The notes: a model not told the origin generated them from the letters alone. 52,176 bases of DNA from Levilactobacillus hammesii DSM 16381 (GCF_001434395.1 NZ_AZFS01000064.1:221633-273808); one strand, 5' to 3'. Positions 33,640-42,201 are shown, numbered from the stretch's first letter. Numbers and translations are program-made.

Positions 33640-34061
33640 CCTCCCTGGAAATTTTAGCAGTCAAAAGTCTAGATTAAAACCGAGTCGTCCAAGCGCTATG
33701 GTTCAATAAAATTTAGCTACTCGGGTACTCATTACCTTATCGGCATCTATTAATAAAATACACCTAACCTGCAAAACATAAAAGGATGGTTAAACGAAGT
33801 AAAACATTGCGGAACGTGCGTTTAATAATGAAGATAGTCTCTCCTTCTAAGAAAGTAAGCAACTCGCGTAGATGGACATCTGAGCACTGTTGTTACTAAT
33901 TGGCACGGTCACGCTCTGTATCAATTTTCAAGTTCTCTATACTATCTGCGAGTAATAAATATTGTTTTTAGATAGTTTTTTTATCCGACAAAATAGAGTT
34001 GCTGAATAGCCCACTATTCGATGGTTTACATGCAAGTATTGAATGTTTTTTTATTTTTCAC
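33640..34061. other. Gene-free stretch before the MerR-type cluster
   Basis: I see no credible open reading frame, repeat or RNA here. It is somewhat AT-rich. The promoter of the following operon is at its downstream end. Confidence 0.5.
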
Positions 34062-34092
34062 TTGCCTTGAAGTACACATTAAGGTTTAACCT
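34062..34092 (+). promoter_or_regulatory. MerR-type promoter 1 (flavodoxin-merR operon)
   Basis: -35 TTGCCT, spacer of 19 bases containing the dyad CCTT...AAGG, -10 TAACCT. The overlong spacer is the hallmark of promoters activated by MerR-family proteins. It is one of four near-identical sites in the cluster; this one would also autoregulate the merR gene. Confidence 0.75.
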
Positions 34093-34129
34093 AAAACCAT
34101 TCAAGCAAGTAGAAAGAAGGTAGTGAATA

Positions 34130-34711
34130 ATGACAAAACAGTTACCAAAAGGCCGTGGGGCCCGTTCTGATGGACAAGATACCAATCGAAGCGAACAGCC
34201 AAACCGACATTTAACGCCAACGGCTAAGACCCTGATTATTTACTTCTCCCGAAGCGGCAATACCGAAGCTCAGGCAGAATTAGCACAGCGCTATCTACAA
34301 GCTGACAGTTATGAGTTAGTGGCCGTACAGCCATATCCTAGTGATTATCAAGCGAGTGTCACCCGGGCAACGGCAGAACGTGAGCGACAAGCTTGGCCGA
34401 CATTAAAGGTAACCGACCTGCCTGACCTAAGTCAGTATGATTTGATTTTATTAGGTCACCCAATCTGGGCAATGACCCCGGCTAATCCGATGCGTCAATT
34501 TTTGATCCAATTTGGCAAGCAGTTAGCCGGTAAACGAGTCGCGTCATTCTCAACTAACGCCGGGTATGGATCGGGTGATACACAGCAGGTATTAGAATGT
34601 CTAACGCCGAACAGCACAACGATTCTACCCAACTATAGTATTCACGATGTGCAGTTAGAACACACGACCAGTGATTTTAAGCGCTGGTTAACGCAGACAA
34701 AGGAGTCTTAA
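34130..34711 (+). CDS. Flavodoxin-family protein
   Basis: A 193-residue flavodoxin-like protein. After a polar N-terminal extension of about 30 residues, IIYFSRSGNTEAQA forms the FMN phosphate loop, and LLGHPIWAMTPANPMRQFL is the second flavin-contacting region. It belongs to the group used as NAD(P)H-linked or electron-carrying flavoproteins in stress responses. First gene of an operon with a NAD(P)-binding protein and the MerR regulator; its stop is three bases from the next start. The redox partner is unknown. Confidence 0.85.
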   Translation: MTKQLPKGRGARSDGQDTNRSEQPNRHLTPTAKTLIIYFSRSGNTEAQAELAQRYLQADSYELVAVQPYPSDYQASVTRATAERERQAWPTLKVTDLPDLSQYDLILLGHPIWAMTPANPMRQFLIQFGKQLAGKRVASFSTNAGYGSGDTQQVLECLTPNSTTILPNYSIHDVQLEHTTSDFKRWLTQTKES

Positions 34712-34713
34712 TC

Positions 34714-35367
34714 ATGACAAAAAAAGTAATGATTTTAGCAGCAAATGGCCAGATTGCAAGAATTGTTGAACAACGGATTTTAACGGAAGACCGATTTGCT
34801 GATGTGTCGTTAACCCTCTTTCTCAGAGATACTGGGCGGCTGGCCGATTTACAATCAGATCCACGGGTGACGCTGGTGGACGGGGATATTACCGATCCAG
34901 AGGCCGTGCGGACGGCAATGGCCAATCAAGATTTAGTGTTTGTTGCCGTCGTCGATCATGATCGCCAGAATCGGTTGACGAAAAATGTCATTGCGGGAAT
35001 GCGAGCCAATCAAGTATCTCGCGTCATCTTTACGAATGTTTTGGGCCTATATGATGAAGTTGGCGGTGAGTTCGGTCAGTGGAATCTTGACATGATCGGT
35101 GCTGGCATGGTACCAGCGCGAAAGTCCGATCAGTTATTGACTGATTCAGGTTTAGACTACACGACACTACGGTTGCCTTGGCTCAATGATCGGGACATCA
35201 ACTATACCGTTACGACCCGTAATCAGTCCTATAACGGGGTTTCAGGGTCCCGTCAAAGTATCGCAGATGTCGTGTTAACCATTATTGCTGACCCTAGCAA
35301 GTATAGTCGTGATAGTATTGGGATAGCAGATCCTGATACTGAGGGACAAACGCGACCAGTTTATTAA
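34714..35367 (+). CDS. NAD(P)-binding oxidoreductase (atypical SDR)
   Basis: A 217-residue Rossmann-fold protein: MILAANGQIARIVEQ is the degenerate glycine-rich loop at the N-terminus, and VTLVDGDITDPEAVRTAMANQDLVF (core VDGDITD) follows. FTNVLGLYDE and the C-terminal YTTLRLPWLND complete the NmrA/YwnB-like pattern. It may bind a quinone or NADP cofactor. AAAGGAG lies within the end of the upstream gene. It is related to the protein at 39.1-39.7 kb and to the pseudogene at 40.1 kb, so the cluster has three diverged copies. Confidence 0.85.
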   Translation: MTKKVMILAANGQIARIVEQRILTEDRFADVSLTLFLRDTGRLADLQSDPRVTLVDGDITDPEAVRTAMANQDLVFVAVVDHDRQNRLTKNVIAGMRANQVSRVIFTNVLGLYDEVGGEFGQWNLDMIGAGMVPARKSDQLLTDSGLDYTTLRLPWLNDRDINYTVTTRNQSYNGVSGSRQSIADVVLTIIADPSKYSRDSIGIADPDTEGQTRPVY

Positions 35368-35387
35368 TTTATAGGGAGTGATGCGAA

Positions 35388-35816
35388 ATGAACATTAAAG
35401 AAGCCAGTGAAAAGACAGGGGTGTCCTCGGCTGCCATTCGTTACTACGAGAAGGAATCCTTGATTCCGCCAATCGATCGAACTGAGGTGGGTAATCGTGA
35501 TATCGATGCCCGGATTATCCGACGAATTAAGTTTGTGACACAGATGCGGGCTGCCGGAATGAGTATTGAAAATTTACGACGCTACATTGAGCTGTTCGAT
35601 GCGCAAGAGGATAATACTAAAGAACAAAAAGCATTGTTGCAGGAACAGTTAGCCGTGATGGAAGAAAAGCGAGATGACCTGCAAGCCGCCATTGACCATT
35701 TGAACTATAAGCTTAACCATTTCTATGATCATATGCAGGAAACGGAAGAGGAACTCCGTGAGCTGGAGAAACAACATGTAGCGAAGGTTGAACGGGAAAA
35801 TAATGAAGCTGACTAA
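35388..35816 (+). CDS. MerR-family transcriptional regulator
   Basis: A 142-residue MerR regulator: winged HTH at residues 1-70 (MNIKEASEKTGVSSAAIRYY, then IRRIKFVTQMRAAGMSI), then a long antiparallel-helix dimerisation region with heptads rich in Glu, Lys and Leu. The overall shape is that of AdhR/YraB-type regulators, which respond to aldehydes and other electrophiles. It contains no cysteine at all, so sensing cannot rest on a thiol as in AdhR or NmlR. AGGGAGTG precedes the ATG. It is expected to act on the four long-spacer promoters of this cluster. Confidence 0.9.
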   Translation: MNIKEASEKTGVSSAAIRYYEKESLIPPIDRTEVGNRDIDARIIRRIKFVTQMRAAGMSIENLRRYIELFDAQEDNTKEQKALLQEQLAVMEEKRDDLQAAIDHLNYKLNHFYDHMQETEEELRELEKQHVAKVERENNEAD

Positions 35817-35907
35817 TGGATTTCATGATTAATCGCCAATTCTAATATATATTTGGCGTCAAATAAGCACCTGAGCTTTGTTTCAGTTGTTTTATTTTGA
35901 AGAATGC

Positions 35908-35938
35908 TTGCCTTAAAGTCCACTTCAAGGTCTAGACT
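35908..35938 (+). promoter_or_regulatory. MerR-type promoter 2 (flavodoxin-alcohol dehydrogenase)
   Basis: -35 TTGCCT, 19-base spacer with CCTTAAAGT / ACTTCAAGG dyad, -10 TAGACT. Confidence 0.75.
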
Positions 35939-35968
35939 GGAGCGTAGTTAAGCTTAGGAGGAATCGAC

Positions 35969-36451
35969 ATGACAAATAACGTTCTAATTGCGGATTATTC
36001 ATGGTCTGGTAATACGGCAAAACTAGCAACAATCATCCAACAGGAAACTAGTGCAGATCGGCTGGATTTAACCGTGGCGGCAGGCACGTTTTCTGACGAC
36101 ATGTATGCGACCGCTGACGTTGCCAATCAGCAGTTGGCGACTGGTCAGCTCCCCATGCTGACCAGTGAGCAGCCACGGTTGGATCAGGTCCAGTTATTAC
36201 TGGTTGGTGGTCCAGTTTGGTCGGGTAAGGTGGCAACGCCGGTCCGGTCTTTCTTGCAGCAGTTGCAGGGTTATCAGGGCACGGTGGCGCCGTTCTATAC
36301 AGATGCAGGCACACCCGGTGATTATGAGACTGATTTTGCTAAGTTAGTCCCAAGTCTATCGGTAGCGACTGGATTAGGTGTCGCAGCTAGCGAACTGACA
36401 CAGTCGAATCAGCTAGTGGCTGATTGGCTACAGAAATTAACGGTTAAATAG
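35969..36451 (+). CDS. Flavodoxin-family protein
   Basis: A 160-residue flavodoxin-like protein without N-terminal extension: VLIADYSWSGNTAKLA is the FMN phosphate loop, LLVGGPVWSGKVATPVRSFL the second flavin loop, and FYTDAGTPGDYE the third. AGGAGG stands eight bases before the ATG. It is followed directly by the alcohol dehydrogenase gene (the ribosome binding site of that gene overlaps this stop codon). Confidence 0.85.
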   Translation: MTNNVLIADYSWSGNTAKLATIIQQETSADRLDLTVAAGTFSDDMYATADVANQQLATGQLPMLTSEQPRLDQVQLLLVGGPVWSGKVATPVRSFLQQLQGYQGTVAPFYTDAGTPGDYETDFAKLVPSLSVATGLGVAASELTQSNQLVADWLQKLTVK

Positions 36452-36465
36452 TGGAGGCTAATGAC

Positions 36466-37509
36466 ATGAAAACAGCAGTATTTATTGAGCCAGGAAAAGT
36501 TGAAGCACAAGAATTGCCTAAACCAACGGTCAAGAATCCAACAGATGCCGTATTAAAGATTGTCCGCGCCTGTGTTTGCGGCTCTGACTTGTGGTGGTAT
36601 CGCGGGATCAATGACCGACAGAAAAATACGCCAGTTGGACACGAAGCCATTGGCATTGTCGAAAGTGTGGGGAGTGCCGTTACCAACGTGAAACCCGGTG
36701 ACTTTGTGATTGCGCCATTTACTCACGGTTGCGGTCACTGTGCGGCTTGTTTGGCAGGCTTTGATGGAAATTGTGAAAATGCTCGGACCGATGATGAAAT
36801 TGTCGGTTATCAAGGCGAGTACTTACGGTTTAAGAACGCTGACTGGGCGCTGGTTAAGGTTCCCGGCCAACCTAGCGATTACTCGGATGCGCAACTCAAC
36901 GACCTGTTGACCCTGGCTGATGTGATGGCCACTGGTTACCATGCTGCGGCAACTGCCGAAGTCAAAGACGGTGATACGGTTGTTGTGATGGGTGACGGTG
37001 CAGTTGGCCTTTGTGGCGTCATTGCGGCTAAACTCCGTGGTGCCAAACGAATCATTGCGATGAGCCGGCATGCGGATCGTCAGGCATTGGCTAAGGAATT
37101 TGGTGCGACAGATATTGTTGCTGAACGTGGCGACGAAGCCGTTCAACGTGTGATGGACTTAACAGCTGGCGCTGGTGCAGATGCTGTGTTGGAATGTGTG
37201 GGGACGGCTCAGTCTGTAGATACGGCTGTTAAAGTTGGCCGGGCTGGCGCAGTTGTTGGTCGCGTGGGTGTTCCCCAGAAAGCTGAAATGAATACGAACA
37301 ATCTTTTCTGGAAGAATATTGGGCTCCGTGGCGGTATCGCTTCGGTCACCACTTATGATCGTGATGTGTTATTGGCTGCCGTTTTAAAAGGTGATATTCA
37401 CCCAGGGAAAGTCTTCACACAGCGTTTTGACTTGGATCACGTGGCCGATGCGTATGCTGCAATGGACCAGCGGAAAGCGATTAAGTCATTATTGGTGATC
37501 GATCAATAA
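36466..37509 (+). CDS. Zinc-dependent alcohol dehydrogenase
   Basis: A 347-residue medium-chain dehydrogenase. Catalytic zinc ligands are C38 (CGSD) and H59-E60 (GHE); the structural zinc site is complete as CGHCAACLAGFDGNC. The NAD(P) loop is VVMGDGAVGLCGV. The family oxidises alcohols or reduces aldehydes. The chosen ATG has GTGGAGG upstream; a GTG five codons earlier overlaps that signal. In this MerR-controlled cluster it probably acts on a toxic aldehyde. Ends at a clear terminator. Confidence 0.92.
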   Translation: MKTAVFIEPGKVEAQELPKPTVKNPTDAVLKIVRACVCGSDLWWYRGINDRQKNTPVGHEAIGIVESVGSAVTNVKPGDFVIAPFTHGCGHCAACLAGFDGNCENARTDDEIVGYQGEYLRFKNADWALVKVPGQPSDYSDAQLNDLLTLADVMATGYHAAATAEVKDGDTVVVMGDGAVGLCGVIAAKLRGAKRIIAMSRHADRQALAKEFGATDIVAERGDEAVQRVMDLTAGAGADAVLECVGTAQSVDTAVKVGRAGAVVGRVGVPQKAEMNTNNLFWKNIGLRGGIASVTTYDRDVLLAAVLKGDIHPGKVFTQRFDLDHVADAYAAMDQRKAIKSLLVIDQ

Positions 37510-37522
37510 ATTTAAAAATAAC

Positions 37523-37556
37523 GAGGATGTTTGCATTGAGCAGGCATCCTTTTTTG
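37523..37556 (+). terminator. Terminator after the alcohol dehydrogenase gene
   Basis: AGGATG..TTGC / GCA.GCATCCT stem, followed by TTTTTT. Confidence 0.75.
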
Positions 37557-37611
37557 CTAGTAATAAATTCTAGTTATGAAAAAATATTTTTGAAAAAAAC
37601 AAAATTATGGC

Positions 37612-37642
37612 TTGCCTTGAAGTACAGGTGAAGGTCTAAACT
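37612..37642 (+). promoter_or_regulatory. MerR-type promoter 3 (MFS transporter)
   Basis: -35 TTGCCT, 19-base spacer with CCTTGAAGT...GAAGG, -10 TAAACT. Confidence 0.75.
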
Positions 37643-37678
37643 GCTAATCATTCACTTGAAAGAACGAGGGGTAATGAC

Positions 37679-39019
37679 ATGAAACAACGCAAAGGTTTTG
37701 ATTGGATTTTACTGGTTATTTTAATGAGCTACTTTATGATTCTCCTAGACAACTCGATTATTTTTACGGGAACGGTTAAGATTGCCCACGACTTAGCGCT
37801 TAACCAAGCAACCCTATCCTGGGTTAGCAGTGCGTATTCGTTAACCTTTGGTGGGTTTCTCTTATTGGGTGGTCGTGCCGGCGACTTGTTCGGTCGACGC
37901 CGTGTCTTTCAACTAGGTTTGGTAATCTTTGGATTAGGATCACTGTTAGTGGGACTGGCAATCAATGCACCCATGATCATCGCGGCACGGGCTTTTCAAG
38001 GAATTGGCTCAGCCATTCTAGCACCAACAACGTTAGCGATTTTGATGGATACCTATGAGGGGGCCGAGCGCGTCAAGGCAATTGCTTATTATGGGGCCAT
38101 GGCCGGTATTGGTGCTAGTGTTAGCTTGGTCATTGGTGGCATCTTTGCTAGTCTATTGACTTGGCGGGTAGGTTTCTTCATGAACGTGCCAATTAGCATT
38201 TGGATGTTTTATTTGGCCGTTAAGCACTTACAGTTGGATCATGGTCAGGGTGGCCGCTTAGACTGGTGGGGTACGCTAAGCTCCTTGGTGGGAATGAGTG
38301 CCTTAGTTTACAGCATTATTGGCGAACGGGCACGATTGCTTGCCTTAGTGGTGGCCGTGATTGGTTTGGTCAGTTTTATCTATCAAGAATATCGAACGGC
38401 ACAACCAATCATGCCACTGCGCTTATTTGTCGATCGTGAACGGATCGGCGCCTATGTCGGTCGGTTTCTGTATCTGGGAGCCATGATGGGATTCTGGTTC
38501 ATTACACCACAGCTGATGCAAAATCAATTAGGTTTTAGCGCGTTGATGTCAGGTGTGGCCTTCTTCCCCTTAACCATTGTTAACTTTATTGTAGCGTTAC
38601 AGGTAGCAAGACTGACCGCTAAATGGGGCAATGGTGGCTTGTTGGTAATAGGGATTGCGTTAACCGCAGCGGGCATGTTGTGGTTAAGCTGGTTTACATC
38701 CCCTGTTGGCTATTGGTGGGGGATTGCGGCACCAATGGTTGTGATTGGCATCGGCCAGGGACTGTCGCTGAGTCCCTTTACGGCAGCCGGTGTGGCCCAT
38801 ACCCAAGGAACTGACGCTGGTGCTGCTTCTGGCGTGGTTAACGTCATGCATCAGATTGGGGGCTCAGTTGGACTGTCAATTCTGGTGACGACACAGGATC
38901 TATTTGGTGGCCATATTGAAGGTTTTCAGCACGCAATTCTAGTAGGGGCAGGTTTACTGCTGGTTGCGCTGGTTGCTGCTGTCGTGTTGATTGTGCCAGG
39001 TGAGCAGAAATCAAAATAA
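37679..39019 (+). CDS. MFS drug/proton antiporter (DHA2-like)
   Basis: A 446-residue transporter with about 13-14 helices, close to the EmrB/QacA type: LDNSIIFTGTVKIAHDL in helix 1, the loop 2-3 signature GGRAGDLFGRRRVF, and the antiporter region GIGASVSLVIGGIFA. It is expected to export organic toxicants with proton import. It has its own MerR-type promoter and no upstream partner gene, and its inclusion in this cluster suggests the inducer is a transportable small molecule. Confidence 0.9.
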   Translation: MKQRKGFDWILLVILMSYFMILLDNSIIFTGTVKIAHDLALNQATLSWVSSAYSLTFGGFLLLGGRAGDLFGRRRVFQLGLVIFGLGSLLVGLAINAPMIIAARAFQGIGSAILAPTTLAILMDTYEGAERVKAIAYYGAMAGIGASVSLVIGGIFASLLTWRVGFFMNVPISIWMFYLAVKHLQLDHGQGGRLDWWGTLSSLVGMSALVYSIIGERARLLALVVAVIGLVSFIYQEYRTAQPIMPLRLFVDRERIGAYVGRFLYLGAMMGFWFITPQLMQNQLGFSALMSGVAFFPLTIVNFIVALQVARLTAKWGNGGLLVIGIALTAAGMLWLSWFTSPVGYWWGIAAPMVVIGIGQGLSLSPFTAAGVAHTQGTDAGAASGVVNVMHQIGGSVGLSILVTTQDLFGGHIEGFQHAILVGAGLLLVALVAAVVLIVPGEQKSK

Positions 39020-39037
39020 AAAAGTTTTAAATAAGGC

Positions 39038-39068
39038 TTGCCTTGCAGTTACTACAAGGGACTACACT
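39038..39068 (+). promoter_or_regulatory. MerR-type promoter 4 (NAD(P)-binding protein and SnoaL-like gene)
   Basis: -35 TTGCCT, 19-base spacer with CCTTGCAGT...ACAAGG, -10 TACACT. Confidence 0.72.
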
Positions 39069-39101
39069 AATCTTATTCATAAATGAACGGAGGAATTGAT
39101 G

Positions 39102-39704
39102 ATGACAAACGTTTTAATCATTGGGGCAACTGGTTCTATTGGGAGTGTTACCCGGCAATATTTCTTGGATCATACGGATGATCAACTAACTTTAATGGCA
39201 CGGAATACCAATCGCTTGGGTCAACTGTCCAATCGCGAACAGGCAGTTGCTGGCAGTGTCACCGATGTAGCAACACTACGGACAGCATTGCGTGGGCAAG
39301 ACGTCGTTTTTGCGGCGTTGAGTGGCAATTTATCTAATATGGCTAGGAGTTTAGTTGCTGCTATGGATACAGTAGGAGTTCAGCGCTTGGTGTTTATCAC
39401 ATCAATGGGAATTTATAATGAAATTCCGGCGAGTGTAGGGGCTAGTGGTAATCTCCGTAGTAATCCCATGTTACAAGGTTATCGTGCGGCTGCCGATGTT
39501 GTTGAGGCGTCCGACCTTAATTACACGATTATTCGTCCGGGATGGTTTGACAATGGTAATGATACGGATTATCAAGTGACTAAGAAGGGTGAACCTTTCG
39601 GCGGCCATGATGTTTCACGGAAGAGTATTGCAGATCTTGTCGTTCGGTTAGCTCATGATGAGCCGCTCGGTGCTCGTGATAGTTTAGGAATTAACCGGAA
39701 CTAA
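39102..39704 (+). CDS. NAD(P)-binding oxidoreductase (atypical SDR)
   Basis: A 200-residue Rossmann protein: VLIIGATGSIGSVTRQYF holds the GxxGxxG loop, then SVTDVATLRTALRGQDVVFA, FITSMGIYNE and YTIIRPGWFDN. It is a clear relative of the protein at 34.7-35.4 kb but with an intact glycine motif. Two adjacent ATGs (39099, 39102) are possible; GGAGG spacing favours the second. It is probably co-transcribed with the SnoaL-like gene 35 bases downstream. Confidence 0.85.
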   Translation: MTNVLIIGATGSIGSVTRQYFLDHTDDQLTLMARNTNRLGQLSNREQAVAGSVTDVATLRTALRGQDVVFAALSGNLSNMARSLVAAMDTVGVQRLVFITSMGIYNEIPASVGASGNLRSNPMLQGYRAAADVVEASDLNYTIIRPGWFDNGNDTDYQVTKKGEPFGGHDVSRKSIADLVVRLAHDEPLGARDSLGINRN

Positions 39705-39739
39705 CAAGGCGAATGATGATTTGAAAGGAAGTCCCATGG

Positions 39740-40102
39740 ATGAACGATGATATTTTAAACTTATATCGGACCTTCAATATAACGATGGCAGCTAATGACA
39801 CAGTAGCTTTAGATCAGTTGCTGGCACCAAACTTTACATTGACGCATATGACGGGGTACGTTCAGCCTCGAAGAGAATGGTTGCATGAGATACAACAGGG
39901 CACGATGCACTATTTCTCATCGGTTGAAGATCATGTCACGATGGTCGCAACGGCGACTGGCTGGCAAGTCACTGGTCAAAATCGAGTGGTGGCTAGTATT
40001 CATGGAAGCCGTCAGCATGAGTGGCCGTTAAATACAGTGATGACAGTTGAACAGGTTGCTGGAAGTTGGCAAGTCGCGGCGGCTGTTGTGACTACTTATT
40101 AG
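39740..40102 (+). CDS. SnoaL/NTF2-like domain protein
   Basis: A 120-residue protein with the cone-shaped alpha+beta NTF2-like pattern: N-terminal helix LYRTFNITMAANDTVALDQLL, then LTHMTGY, REWLHEI and late strands ending VTTY. The family includes small isomerases, hydrolases and dimerisation modules. GAAAGGAAG lies about eleven bases before the ATG. Last intact gene of the MerR-controlled cluster; activity unknown. Confidence 0.75.
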   Translation: MNDDILNLYRTFNITMAANDTVALDQLLAPNFTLTHMTGYVQPRREWLHEIQQGTMHYFSSVEDHVTMVATATGWQVTGQNRVVASIHGSRQHEWPLNTVMTVEQVAGSWQVAAAVVTTY

Positions 40103-40113
40103 GGTGAAACATA

Positions 40114-40349
40114 ATTGATTTTGGATATTGCATATTTAGTCACAACGTCAAGCAACGTTTAGCCATTGATAATTTGTGCGTTCAGTTCGTTGATGGTGAT
40201 TTAGAGGACAAAGAGAAGCTAGTAGCGTCTTTAAGTGGTCAAGACTTGGTGTTTCTTAATGTTCCGCTGCCCTCGACATGCAAAAATCAGCCTTCTTTGA
40301 TCACCGTGATCCTAAGATGGTGGAAGCATTAGGCGGTCGCCAAGATTAA
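40114..40349 (+). pseudogene. Chimeric remnant: NAD(P)-binding oxidoreductase joined to aldo/keto reductase tail
   Basis: Bases of about 40114-40265 translate to a fragment with FVDGDLEDKEKLVASLSGQD and LVF, closely resembling the NAD(P)-binding proteins of this cluster. There is no start or N-terminal glycine loop. From 40266 another frame gives AALDMQKSAFFDHRDPKMVE and then GGRQD-stop, the C-terminus of an aldo/keto reductase like that at 8.9-9.8 kb. Both parents are truncated, so this is a deletion scar between two former genes. Confidence 0.75.
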
Positions 40350-40463
40350 TCAATTAATTTTAAATGTGGCGAGTCTGGGACAAAAACTCTAGACTTTGAA
40401 ATAATAATTTGAACTTTAGAGTAGAACAGGCCCAGAAGAGTCAGTTCATTTTCGACGTGTACA

Positions 40464-40697
40464 GTGCCGATTTCGTTATTTTTCGGGTGCGCATTGATCT
40501 GCGGCGTATTAGATCAGGTTCGTGATCGTCAGTTGTCATTGAATCAGGCGAGTGACTGCTTGGAAGCCACGCTACATCTTCAAGTGGCAGGCCTGCTCGC
40601 GCCCAGCAACCAGGCTAAGCTAGACGTGAAGCAGGTAGCGGGACTTGAGGCAACTGTTCTGCGGGAGTTTCGGGAGACGTATGCGTTGTTAGTTTAA
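40464..40697 (+). other. Doubtful open frame, possibly a gene fragment
   Basis: A 77-codon frame starting with GTG but with no ribosome binding site. The sequence (DRQLSLNQASDCLEATLHLQ and on) looks protein-like but matches nothing I know. Together with the chimeric remnant upstream it suggests a degraded region. The rest of 40350-40858 holds nothing I can support. Confidence 0.25.
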
Positions 40698-40858
40698 TGA
40701 CTCGATAATCAAATCAGCAATTTCTGAAGTTTATTGGACACGAATGCGTGTTGAAAATTTAGGGTGATCTGTTTACTAATTTAGTAGACAAAATTTAAAT
40801 ACACGAAAAGCACCGGTCACCAACAGTATTGCTGGTAACCGATGTTTTAATCTATGAG

Positions 40859-41257
40859 TTAAATTTGTGGCGCAATGTACCGGTAGGCTTGGGTTTTGCC
40901 ACTAAAGCCCCAATCATCCGCATCAACATTTTTCACGACTACGTAGCTGGCAGGTGCGACTGGGCCTAGGATGGCCTGCATACCCGTGAAGGCTTTCTCA
41001 ATAAATTGGGCCTTCTCATCGCGCGTATTTGTCCCTGTGGTGACCTTGATTTCAATGTAGAAAGTGACGGCATCCTGATTGGCAATGGCTTGGCCGCCGA
41101 CGAACCAGTGGGGTTGATCGGCAAACTGAACATCTACAGCGACAACGTCATGGGCTTTTCCCAATGTGTCCGTTGCCAGGTTGGTTAAGAGTTGGGCGAC
41201 TTTTTGCGCGGTCTCAGTGGATTGGGGTGCGGCGATTCTGACATTTAAATATGGCAT
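40859..41257 (-). CDS. Tautomerase/MIF-like protein
   Basis: A 132-residue protein starting MPYLNVRIAA; the proline exposed after Met removal is the catalytic base of the tautomerase superfamily. The length and the SxxVxV-like VVAVDVQFADQ segment, with YIEIKVTTGTNTRDEKAQFI, match the longer MIF-like members. AAGGAGGA precedes the ATG by seven bases; a longer in-frame start is rejected because it would hide the proline. It is divergent from a LysR regulator, with a palindrome between them. Confidence 0.8.
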   Translation of the reverse strand: MPYLNVRIAAPQSTETAQKVAQLLTNLATDTLGKAHDVVAVDVQFADQPHWFVGGQAIANQDAVTFYIEIKVTTGTNTRDEKAQFIEKAFTGMQAILGPVAPASYVVVKNVDADDWGFSGKTQAYRYIAPQI

Positions 41258-41337
41258 AATGAATGTCCTCCTTAGTGATTTACAAGACTTAGTATAGCCA
41301 GAAATGGGTAGCCTGCCTATGTTCAAAATATGGTATA

Positions 41338-41358
41338 GTTATCGTAAAATGCGATAAC
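41338..41358. promoter_or_regulatory. Palindrome before the second LysR gene
   Basis: Perfect inverted repeat GTTATCG / CGATAAC with a seven-base spacer, containing TATCG-N7-CGATA, compatible with a LysR box. It lies immediately upstream of the ribosome binding site of the LysR gene. Confidence 0.5.
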
Positions 41359-41373
41359 CTAGGAGGATGAACG

Positions 41374-42117
41374 ATGCAAATTCAAGATCTCAGTTTGTTT
41401 CAGGCAATGTACACGCTAAAGTCAATTAATCGAGCCGCCACCCAGCAAGGGTATTCGCAGTCTAATGTCTCGGCCCGGCTCCAGGCCTTGGAAGCTGAAC
41501 TACAGGTTAAGTTGTTCGTGCGCGGTTACCAGGGGTTGACCGCCACAGCTGCTGGGGACACTTTTTATCGTTATACCCAAAAGGTTTTAGCGGAGACAAC
41601 CCGGTTGCATCAACAATTGGACCAGACGCAAACGGGGACGCACATCGCCATTTCAGAGCTCCTGTTTGACTACTTAGTCGTCACGCAACATAAATATGAT
41701 TTGGAAAAATACCAGTTTGCCATTAAAAAGTCGACTAAGCTGGCGAATGATACAACAGAAACGGCACAATTAGTCATTACCTATGCGGATTTCAAAAATC
41801 CTAATTACCGTGTACTTGAACGTGGCTGGCTGCAGGTCGCCTATGCTGCCCAGCGAAAAGAAGTCACGGGTAAACCCCTATTGATTAATAGTGATCCGGC
41901 CTGTCCGTTTCGACGGGCAACGTTGGCGGCGGCCAAACCAGAGACGCCCATCAGTGAGGTGGATTCTTGGAGTGGTATCGTTGCTTTGGTAAAAGCCGGA
42001 GAAGGTGTCGCGCTGTTACCCCAATTTCTGTTGCAGCAAAATCAACTCGTGCCGCTGGCAGAAACAGCTACCCAGAAAATACCGTACTGGACGTTTCAGA
42101 AAGTAACGTCTGATTGA
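41374..42117 (+). CDS. LysR-family regulator, short form
   Basis: A 247-residue LysR-like regulator. The HTH is clear (MYTLKSINRAATQQGYSQSN, then LQALEAELQVKLFVR). The effector domain is shorter than usual (family about 290-300), with a compact C-terminal part ending WTFQKVTSD. CCTAGGAGG stands eight bases before the ATG. Divergent from the tautomerase gene, so it probably regulates it. The shortened effector domain may reflect a divergent ligand pocket. Confidence 0.85.
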   Translation: MQIQDLSLFQAMYTLKSINRAATQQGYSQSNVSARLQALEAELQVKLFVRGYQGLTATAAGDTFYRYTQKVLAETTRLHQQLDQTQTGTHIAISELLFDYLVVTQHKYDLEKYQFAIKKSTKLANDTTETAQLVITYADFKNPNYRVLERGWLQVAYAAQRKEVTGKPLLINSDPACPFRRATLAAAKPETPISEVDSWSGIVALVKAGEGVALLPQFLLQQNQLVPLAETATQKIPYWTFQKVTSD

Positions 42118-42173
42118 TCACGGAAACAGCTTACTATTAAGCCGTCATTAGTTATTGACTAATAATTATAAGC

Positions 42174-42201
42174 AACGAGTCTGGGACAGACTCGTTTTTT
42201 G
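42174..42201 (+). terminator. Terminator of the second LysR gene
   Basis: AACGAGTCTG / CAGACTCGTT stem with a very short loop, then six T. Confidence 0.75.

Noticed and set aside
33633-34061. Hidden small gene before the MerR-type cluster
   Set aside because: No frame with both a start and a ribosome binding site was found on either strand.
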